Source: a virus. From it: a stretch of DNA of 21,735 nucleotides. Location: positions 1 through 21,735 of IMG/VR virus record IMGVR_UViG_3300027752_000128; one strand, given 5' to 3'. Position numbers and translations under genes: made by a program. The notes under the pieces are model-generated. The model did no database searches, was not told the DNA's origin, and worked only from the letters and a program-made list of their open reading frames with translations. This document shows positions 14,744-19,637 of this stretch, piece by piece (positions within the stretch are counted from its first letter, which is position 1; the number at the start of each line of letters is the position of its first letter).

Positions 14744-15430
14744 ATGGCTAATAAAGCCGTTGTACTAGCATCATCTGAATTACCTGCACACTTGCAAGCA
14801 AGCAGTGGCCTCGGCAACGAGAACATCAAGACAGAACACCTACAGGTGCCTCGTCTCAAGCAGATGCAAGGTATCAGCCCCGAATGTGATAAGTATCACG
14901 CCAACTATGTAGAAGGCGCTGACATCGGTCACTGGCTAATCACACCATCTAACCAAAACCTAGGCGAAGAAGTCTATGCCCTCAACGTCAAGTTCACTGA
15001 GAACTTCGTTATCTGGGGTGACCGTGAGTCTGGCGGCGGTATGAAAGGTTCATTCAATTCTATGATGGAAGCCGAGACTGCATTAGCTGCTGTCGCCGAC
15101 AAAGCTAATTGCTACATCGAAGAGTCTCACGACCATGTGTTGCTCTTAGTTGACCCAGTTACTGGCGAAGCATCAGACCAAGCCGTCTTGTTTTCAATGA
15201 GCCGCTCCAAGATGGGTACGTCCAGAAACTGGAATACCCAGATCGTAGCCAAGCCTGGTGATCGCTTCAGCAGCTTATGGAAGCTAGCAAGTGTTCGCGT
15301 AGAAGGTAAGAAGGGTACATTCATGAAGACTGACGTTTCATGGGTCGGTTACGCACAAGAAGCGCACTACGAATCAGCTAAGAGTAAGTACTTAAGCATG
15401 ACTCCTAATGCCATTTCTGCGGCTGCGTAA
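14744..15430 (+). CDS. Conserved phage protein, possible ssDNA-binding protein
   Basis: The product has 228 residues; ATG 14744 follows GGAG. The segment NIKTEHLQVPRLKQMQGISP (about residues 27-46) and the following beta-rich domain (HWLITPS, EVYALNVKFTENFVIWG, VLLLVDPVTG, AVLFSMSRSK) are typical of a phage family located in replication modules. Its members are often suspected to be single-strand DNA-binding proteins with an OB-like fold. The C-terminus is small and alanine-rich, not the acidic tail of a classic SSB. It lies between the helicase set and the nuclease gene and is followed by an inverted repeat and hairpin. The ssDNA-binding role is inference. Confidence 0.8.
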   Translation: MANKAVVLASSELPAHLQASSGLGNENIKTEHLQVPRLKQMQGISPECDKYHANYVEGADIGHWLITPSNQNLGEEVYALNVKFTENFVIWGDRESGGGMKGSFNSMMEAETALAAVADKANCYIEESHDHVLLLVDPVTGEASDQAVLFSMSRSKMGTSRNWNTQIVAKPGDRFSSLWKLASVRVEGKKGTFMKTDVSWVGYAQEAHYESAKSKYLSMTPNAISAAA

Positions 15431-15445
15431 GTTAGTAACACTAAC
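15431..15445. promoter_or_regulatory. 15-bp inverted repeat, possible repressor operator
   Basis: GTTAGTAACACTAAC begins right after the stop of the 228-residue gene. It is the exact reverse complement of the element at 6302-6316, GTTAGTGTTACTAAC. It lies just upstream of the nuclease-repressor operon, where an autoregulatory operator would be expected. Binding by the repressor at 15883-16551 is inferred. Confidence 0.5.
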
Positions 15446-15446
15446 G

Positions 15447-15464
15447 CCCCCTCGTACGAGGGGG
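15447..15464 (+). terminator. Perfect GC-rich hairpin, weak terminator or leader structure
   Basis: CCCCCTCGTACGAGGGGG is an 18-bp perfect palindrome, one base after the inverted repeat. It is followed by TAGTTGGTTTAATT, not a solid T run, so termination would be partial. Its right arm holds the only purine-rich Shine-Dalgarno candidate (AGGGGG) for the TTG start at 15477, so folding could also limit translation of the nuclease gene. Confidence 0.55.
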
Positions 15465-15476
15465 TAGTTGGTTTAA

Positions 15477-15920
15477 TTGAACGAGCACAGTTTCGTAAAA
15501 GCGATTCATCGGTTGCTCCCGAAAGAAATTTATAAGTGGAAAATTCACGATAAATTTACGGGCGGAGTACCCGACGCTTATTACGAAGGATCTAAAGGTT
15601 CACTTTGGATCGAATACAAATACGTAAAAACATTACCAAAAAGGGAAGGAACTGAAGTGCAACTAGGGCTAAGTGCGCTTCAGCAAGGCTGGTTGGCCCG
15701 AGCAGTCGAGAACAAGATCAACGCTTGGGTAGTCGTAGGTAATGATAATAAATGTTTAGTGTTACAAAACAAACGCTGGACATACCCGTTTAACAATGAT
15801 TACTATCGATTGTATAGTGTTACTAACAAGGAATTGGTAGCATTAATAAGTAGTAATACTCTACATCAACAACGAGAGCCTAATGAAAGCACATACCAAA
15901 CCAACTCTAGGAGACCCTAA
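15477..15920 (+). CDS. VRR-NUC-like endonuclease with TTG start
   Basis: The product has 147 residues. The catalytic pattern of a compact PD-(D/E)XK (VRR-NUC-like) nuclease is visible: 'GGVPDAYYEG' (29-38, D33) followed by 'LWIEYKYVK' (43-51, E46 and K48). Before it is the usual N-terminal helix and 'LPKEIYKWKIHDKF' (14-27). An in-frame TAA lies directly before TTG 15477, and the conserved N-terminus needs that start, so a TTG start is the best reading. Later residues (LQQGWLARAVENKINAWVVV) are typical of the family. It probably processes branched DNA during replication or recombination. It is the first gene after the operator-like repeat and overlaps the repressor gene by 38 nt. Confidence 0.85.
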   Translation: MNEHSFVKAIHRLLPKEIYKWKIHDKFTGGVPDAYYEGSKGSLWIEYKYVKTLPKREGTEVQLGLSALQQGWLARAVENKINAWVVVGNDNKCLVLQNKRWTYPFNNDYYRLYSVTNKELVALISSNTLHQQREPNESTYQTNSRRP

Positions 15921-16551
15921 GTTACTTTCTGAAAATCTTAGGAAAGTGTGGGAGCGTAAAAGTAAAGAATATAACCTTAACCAAAAAGAAGCAGCCGACC
16001 TACTTGGGTGGTCAAGAGGAGCTTTATGCCAGTACCTCAACGGTCATACTAAAATAAACGTAGAAGCGTTAATCAAATTAGCTAATTTCTTCGACGTAGA
16101 CCCAGCAGAACTAGACCCAAACATCGTCCACTTCTTACCTAATATGTGGAAAATTCCCGTCAAGTACGCTATTTCTAATGCAAAATTAAAAAGAAGTAAC
16201 CGCAAGCCTACTACTCCAGGTGTTTTTACTAACCCAACCGACTCGATAGCCAAAGCTATTAAACACGTTACGTTCGACGCACAGGGTCGCTTAAAACAAA
16301 AAGTCGTTGGCATAGACATAGACGCACCAATCAGTTGGGGAGTTGGTAAAAACAAAAACACCATTACTTCAGGAACGATCTTGTGCGTTGAGAAAAATAC
16401 CAGCACATCAGCATCCAACCAAGATTTGTGGCTTGTTCAACTAAAAAATGAGGATACGTTTAAAGTTATGAACACAACCGAATTACCAAGACTAAAAGAT
16501 ATGGAAAAAAGCTGGATAATTATATCGTTTCTAATGCAGAAGCTTTCATGA
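15883..16551 (+). CDS. XRE-family CI-like repressor
   Basis: The product has 222 residues. Residues 14-75 form a clear XRE helix-turn-helix (LLSENLRKVWERKSKEYNLN, then QKEAADLLGWSRGALCQYLN, then INVEALIKLANFFDVDPAEL). The C-terminal half has the strand pattern of a CI/LexA dimerisation domain (VVGIDIDAPISWG...ITSGTILCVEK...DLWLVQLKNEDTFKVM). I cannot find the Ser (GDSM-like) and Lys of the self-cleaving S24 peptidase, so induction may not go through RecA-stimulated cleavage. It likely keeps the prophage silent and may bind the GTTAGTGTTACTAAC elements. Unusually, it lies on the same strand as the early genes, near their end, rather than divergent from them. ATG 15883 overlaps the nuclease gene. 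Confidence 0.85.
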   Translation: MKAHTKPTLGDPKLLSENLRKVWERKSKEYNLNQKEAADLLGWSRGALCQYLNGHTKINVEALIKLANFFDVDPAELDPNIVHFLPNMWKIPVKYAISNAKLKRSNRKPTTPGVFTNPTDSIAKAIKHVTFDAQGRLKQKVVGIDIDAPISWGVGKNKNTITSGTILCVEKNTSTSASNQDLWLVQLKNEDTFKVMNTTELPRLKDMEKSWIIISFLMQKLS

Positions 16552-17198
16552 GTATCTTACAGTTCAAAAGCTTAGAATATTCCCAAGAAGTTATGGACTT
16601 TCAACGCGCAGTAGACAACGAGAGTCGGCTTGCTGACTTTAAAAACGACGCAGACTTTATTACCAGTAGAAAATGGCGCAACCGAGCCGTTTCAGTTATG
16701 TGGTCTGAACAATGGGACAACGTTCGCGAACCCTTGTACACCTTAGAAAAACACACAGGTAAAAAAATTCCAAAAGGATACACCGCTAAAAAGTACAACA
16801 GCTTAGAAGGGCTAAGTTGTATGCCAATGATTACTACGCCATCTGATTTTGATGATCGGTTTTACGACGATAAGAGCATTATACAAAGTATGCTCTACCA
16901 ACCACTGACCACCGATAAGCCCTGGCCAGGATTAATACTTCTGTACAGGTTTGCAGAAAACATGATTGCTGCTCCAATCCCTGGTTTTCTAATAGGACAA
17001 ATGACGCAGTGGGGACTTCGTAATGGATATTTTCGCAACCAAAACGAAATGCAAGCACTTTTAGCTAAAGTGATTAGTTCGAACAGACCGTTAGATTGGG
17101 ATGTAAATAATGTCAGAGCAAATCAATTAACTTACAAGCAGACTAGAAAAATAATCCCTTTAAAGGCAGATAAAGTTAGCAGCACTAAACAGCACTAA
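16548..17198 (+). CDS. Unknown protein coupled to the repressor
   Basis: The product has 216 residues; ATG 16548 overlaps the repressor stop as ATGA, so it is co-translated with it. It is soluble and rich in aromatic residues (SRKWRNRAVSVMWSEQWDNV; DKPWPGLILLYRFAENMI). A Gly/Pro/Ile segment (APIPGFLIGQMTQWG, about residues 143-157) is not long enough to be a confident membrane helix. The C-terminus is basic (YKQTRKIIPLKADKV). I recognise no domain. Its position with the repressor suggests a lysogenic-state gene (superinfection exclusion, antirepressor or similar), which is speculation from context. Confidence 0.72.
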   Translation: MSILQFKSLEYSQEVMDFQRAVDNESRLADFKNDADFITSRKWRNRAVSVMWSEQWDNVREPLYTLEKHTGKKIPKGYTAKKYNSLEGLSCMPMITTPSDFDDRFYDDKSIIQSMLYQPLTTDKPWPGLILLYRFAENMIAAPIPGFLIGQMTQWGLRNGYFRNQNEMQALLAKVISSNRPLDWDVNNVRANQLTYKQTRKIIPLKADKVSSTKQH

Positions 17199-17206
17199 CG
17201 TATAAT
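17175..17206 (+). promoter_or_regulatory. Likely promoter with overlapping repeat operators before excisionase-like gene
   Basis: TATAAT (17201-17206) is a perfect -10 hexamer, 45 bp before the ATG at 17251. The -35 region is poor and lies within GTTAGCAGCACTAA (17175-17188), followed by a second CAGCACTAA (17190-17198). The two copies of CAGCACTAA are 10 bp apart, one helical turn, and the block is bounded by GTTAG and CTAAC, relating it to the 15-bp elements at 6302 and 15431. A weak -35 covered by repeats suggests control by an activator or repressor. Confidence 0.5.
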
Positions 17207-17250
17207 AATTCACACCAAACATAGCTAGATAGATAGACGAGAAATAATCT

Positions 17251-17508
17251 ATGAAAGAAGTACTTTTACAATCCTACGGACCAATGATGACGGTAGACGA
17301 GTTAGCTGAAATGTTAAGAATCACAAGGCAAACCCTATATACGAATTTGAACAGCCCCGATTTTCCAATTAAGTATGCAAGGCTTGGCAAAAGATACCTG
17401 TTCAACACAGAACACGTTGCAGATTACATAACAGGGAACTACGCGCCTAGTGCAAAAAACAAGACGAGCGTAGATAAACAAGAGCCAGGAACCCTGACTA
17501 TCGAATAG
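17251..17508 (+). CDS. Excisionase/AlpA-like HTH DNA-binding protein
   Basis: The product has 85 residues from ATG 17251. Residues 11-56 are a MerR-type winged helix-turn-helix of the excisionase kind: MTVDELAEMLRITRQTLYTN, then LNSPDFPIKYARLGKRYLFN and TEHVADYI. Small proteins of this type either bend DNA at attachment sites (excisionases) or activate transcription. Its gene lies tail-to-tail with the integrase, overlapping it by 11 nt at the 3' ends, which fits an excision partner. The promoter-like TATAAT with repeats upstream suggests separate control from the repressor operon. The polar C-terminal tail is probably unstructured. Confidence 0.85.
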   Translation: MKEVLLQSYGPMMTVDELAEMLRITRQTLYTNLNSPDFPIKYARLGKRYLFNTEHVADYITGNYAPSAKNKTSVDKQEPGTLTIE

Positions 17509-18544
17509 GTTTCTTAAGTAAGTTTTCCGGTTTCAAATTGGTGTACCGCTTCAGTTGGCTCCAATCTCTGTGACCGCTGACCGCAGCAACCTCTGGTATA
17601 TCCCAATCCGCTTCAAACAAACGGCTGATAGCTTCGTGCCTCAAGTCGTGAAACCGTAAGCGAAGCTCCTTACCCTTAAACCTTGGCAGATTAAGGTTTG
17701 CATATTTTCTCCATTTGTCTGATACCGAACTAGCTTCTTGCGGCTGCGTGCCGATTGCAGGAGCAGTAAGTGGTGCGTTGTGGTTCAACATAGATTCACG
17801 TAGGAGCACCTCTCTCGTAGCCTCAAACATAGGAATTATCTCGTCTCGACCTTCATCAGTAGATTTATCTTTGCGGCCCCTAATCAACATAAGACTCTTA
17901 TCAAAATCTAAATCGCTACGTTGGAGATTATGAATTTCACCTTGGCGAAGTGCCGACTCGATGGCGATAACATAATAGTCTTTCAGATACCCATCTTTCA
18001 TGTGCTCAAGAATATCTAGCTCTTCGTCCGTGGGTCGTCGATCTCGTTCTGTGCTTGCGCTGGTTAGCCTCTCCTCGTTCAGCAAATCAGTAGCAGCCTT
18101 GAACGGACATTCTGCTAAAGGAATATTCTGCATTCTTTTAGCTCTTCTAATAGCTTGCGTAATGTAAGTTAGGTTTTGCTTAAGGGTAGAACCCTTGACC
18201 GTCTTGCGCCTTTGGGCAGCGTAATCCATAACAGCTTGGACTGTTAGTTTGTCCAGAGTAAGATGCCCAATATCGTTCTGAATACGTTTCATGCTCGCCA
18301 ACTTAGGAGCACCGAAAGTTCTGACAGTTTGTGCTTCATCAATAGACCACTGGATAATTTGGCGTAGGTCTATGTCTTTTTGTCTACCTATCTCAACCCA
18401 AGTCTTTTCGCGCATCTGTTTTTCAACGTCTGAAATCCAATTTTTAGCCGCAGTTTTGTTTTCAAAACTCTGAGAAACCTGCTTATAACCTGTGCGTGTA
18501 ACTACTGCATTCCACTTTCCGCTAACTGGTCTAACATAACCCAT
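17498..18544 (-). CDS. int: Tyrosine integrase
   Basis: The product has 348 residues; the start codon ends at 18544 and is preceded on the minus strand by AAGGGG and TAGGA. Residues 1-60 look like the arm-binding N-terminal domain (VSGKWNAVVTRTGYKQVSQS; NKTAAKNWISDVEKQM), and residues 60-160 form a core-binding domain. The catalytic domain has R200 in ALRQGEIH, a conserved Lys in GRKDKS (about 223-228), HDLRHEA (299-305; H299, R302), GHRDWSQ (324-330; H325) and the nucleophile Y334 in LKRYTNL. All active-site residues are present, so the protein should work. It integrates and, with an excisionase, removes the phage genome at attB. attP lies immediately upstream of the gene. Confidence 0.95.
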   Translation of the reverse strand: MGYVRPVSGKWNAVVTRTGYKQVSQSFENKTAAKNWISDVEKQMREKTWVEIGRQKDIDLRQIIQWSIDEAQTVRTFGAPKLASMKRIQNDIGHLTLDKLTVQAVMDYAAQRRKTVKGSTLKQNLTYITQAIRRAKRMQNIPLAECPFKAATDLLNEERLTSASTERDRRPTDEELDILEHMKDGYLKDYYVIAIESALRQGEIHNLQRSDLDFDKSLMLIRGRKDKSTDEGRDEIIPMFEATREVLLRESMLNHNAPLTAPAIGTQPQEASSVSDKWRKYANLNLPRFKGKELRLRFHDLRHEAISRLFEADWDIPEVAAVSGHRDWSQLKRYTNLKPENLLKKPIR

Positions 18545-18561
18545 ATCCTACCCCTTAAAAA

Positions 18562-18583
18562 TTTTACGTTCTGAGAGCGTTCT
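18562..18583. repeat. CGTTCT repeats, candidate integrase arm sites (int side)
   Basis: CGTTCT occurs at 18567-18572 and 18578-18583, 11 bp apart, about one turn of DNA. The 11-bp TTTTACGTTCT (18562-18572) recurs at 18778-18788 on the other side of the attP core. The repeats overlap the likely integrase promoter region. A role as arm-type integrase or excisionase sites is inferred from the placement. Confidence 0.5.
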
Positions 18584-18642
18584 GGGTTTAGACTACATCT
18601 GGAAAGCTAGCTGTGACAAGGGTTTTCTGGGGTATAAAATAG

Positions 18643-18667
18643 TGGCGGAGAGAGAGGGATTCAATCC
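18643..18667 (-). other. attP: attP core identical to the 3' end of a tRNA-Ser gene
   Basis: On the minus strand this reads GGATTGAATCCC followed by TCTCTCC, G and CCA. It matches the T-arm, acceptor strand, discriminator and CCA end of gammaproteobacterial tRNA-Ser genes, whose usual T-loop is TTCGAAT. The T-loop here is altered, so the identity shared with a host gene probably starts at GAATCCC and runs to CCA, about 20 bp. No other part of a tRNA is present, so this is an attachment core and not a tRNA gene. It lies about 100 bp upstream of the integrase, the standard arrangement for tRNA-targeting tyrosine integrases. Confidence 0.82.
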
Positions 18668-18777
18668 GTTAAAACGCCTAAGTGTATGTATTTACTACTG
18701 TTTGTACCTGTTTAGCCCTTATTAGTAGGGGCTAAAAAAGCCCGCCATATATGGTTATGCCTGTTTAACTAAGATTG

Positions 18778-18796
18778 TTTTACGTTCTAGAACGTA
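18778..18796. repeat. Palindrome TACGTTCTAGAACGTA, candidate arm site (distal side)
   Basis: A perfect 16-bp palindrome at 18781-18796, part of the repeat TTTTACGTTCT (18778-18788) shared with the int side of attP. It supplies two inverted CGTTCT units. There is no T run next to it on either strand, so it is not a normal terminator for the leftward tail genes. An integrase arm site is the most economical reading. Confidence 0.5.
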
Positions 18797-18798
18797 AT

Positions 18799-19242
18799 TT
18801 ATCGGTTCGTTAACCATGCTAATAGCCCGCCAATAGTGGCTGGAACAAGCACAATAACTACCGCAAATATAAGTGCGTACTGAGATAGCTGCTTTCTAAA
18901 TCTTTTCTTTCTAACCTCTTCTTCTTTGATAAATGCTTGGCGATTCTTTCTTGCCTCCGCCATTTTGGACATCATGTCCATCCAGAGATCCATGCGGTTC
19001 GTCACCAAGAAAACCTCTTTAATGTTGTCCCTCGATTGACGCAGCGTCTCCTCGGCCATAACAATTTTCATTGCTTCAGCTTCATTCAAAGTCTTGCTGT
19101 TCTTTGCTCGTTGCAGATCAAATTCAGCAGCACCAAGCTTCCCAATATAGGCTCCTAAGCTTTCTATATTCTGTGCTGCCCCCGCAGCCATCTCTAGCGC
19201 TTTGCACGCTGCACTGACTGCCGCTACTGCTTCAAATATCAT
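18799..19242 (-). CDS. Helical protein with C-terminal membrane anchor
   Basis: The product has 147 residues from the minus-strand ATG at 19242. Residues 1-40 are small and alanine/glycine-rich (AAVSAACKALEMAAGAAQNI), 40-118 are charged and helical (AMKIVMAEETLRQSRDNIKE; KMAEARKNRQAFIKEEEVRK), and residues 122-143 form one transmembrane helix (YALIFAVVIVLVPATIGGLL). A protein of this plan occurs right after tail fibre and chaperone genes in several marine phages. The role is not established; lysis or virion entry have been guessed. It is the last late gene before attP. Confidence 0.72.
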   Translation of the reverse strand: MIFEAVAAVSAACKALEMAAGAAQNIESLGAYIGKLGAAEFDLQRAKNSKTLNEAEAMKIVMAEETLRQSRDNIKEVFLVTNRMDLWMDMMSKMAEARKNRQAFIKEEEVRKKRFRKQLSQYALIFAVVIVLVPATIGGLLAWLTNR

Positions 19243-19244
19243 TT

Positions 19245-19637
19245 TTAGTTAGGTGCTGTCGGAAACGTTACATCCCCAAGCGCCGTTACGTGTGAAAAAT
19301 CTTCTGCTAAATCTCTAAGACTCTGTCTATATAACTGCCATGCTGTTCTTTGTTCTGCTGTAAGCGGTGAGTCCGTAGTTTGGGTCCAATCACTCTTCAT
19401 TAACAAATAGTCCCGACGCATCCGAACCACCATCCACATGTCAGCTAAAGCTTCTTCGTCCGTCTGTGTAATCTCAACAAACTCGCCGTCTACTAATCTG
19501 TGAGTAGCATCACCCCAGTTACCTGTATTTTCGTAAGCGGTACAACCTTCAGGTACAACATTAAAATCTTCTTGTAAACAAACACCAGTGGACATGATAT
19601 TGCCTGTGTCAGTCTCCACAATTACGCGATCTTTCAC
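19245..19637 (-). CDS. Phage tail assembly chaperone (tail fibre assembly-like)
   Basis: The product has 130 residues with a GTG start overlapping the tail fibre stop as GTGA, behind GGAG in the fibre gene. The C-terminal half has the signature of the phage tail assembly chaperone family: 'RMRRDYLLMKSDWTQTTDSPL' (in pieces, about residues 73-93), then 'WQLYRQSLRDLAEDF' (about 100-114) and a proline-bearing end. The N-terminal part is beta-rich (VIVETDTGNIMSTGV). Such proteins follow tail fibre genes and help the fibre fold or trimerise. The placement directly after the fibre gene supports this. The family name is from pattern memory. Confidence 0.85.
   Translation of the reverse strand: MKDRVIVETDTGNIMSTGVCLQEDFNVVPEGCTAYENTGNWGDATHRLVDGEFVEITQTDEEALADMWMVVRMRRDYLLMKSDWTQTTDSPLTAEQRTAWQLYRQSLRDLAEDFSHVTALGDVTFPTAPN

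Larger units (their letters stand above)
18545..18798. other. attP region, non-coding
   Basis: This 254-bp gap between the integrase start and the end of the tail-side genes has no convincing ORF. It holds the tRNA-Ser-like core, CGTTCT repeats on both sides, and a TTAGCCC (18712-18718) / GGGCTAA (18729-18735) hairpin. The right arm of that hairpin can instead form GGGCT/AGCCC with the bases that follow. It has the composition of a phage attachment site with bound-protein arms. Confidence 0.75.

Noticed and set aside
18613-18640. A + strand promoter (GTGACA ... TAAAAT) inside attP
   Set aside because: The hexamers and 16-bp spacing are acceptable, but there is no + strand gene downstream, only the antisense side of the tail genes.
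18643-18667. A tRNA gene
   Set aside because: Only the T-arm and acceptor end are present; no anticodon arm, D-arm or 5' acceptor strand precedes it on the minus strand. It is better explained as an attP core.
18712-18742. A terminator at the TTAGCCC/GGGCTAA hairpin
   Set aside because: No T run follows the stem on either strand (A run on the +, ACAGG on the -), so it does not fit a rho-independent terminator.
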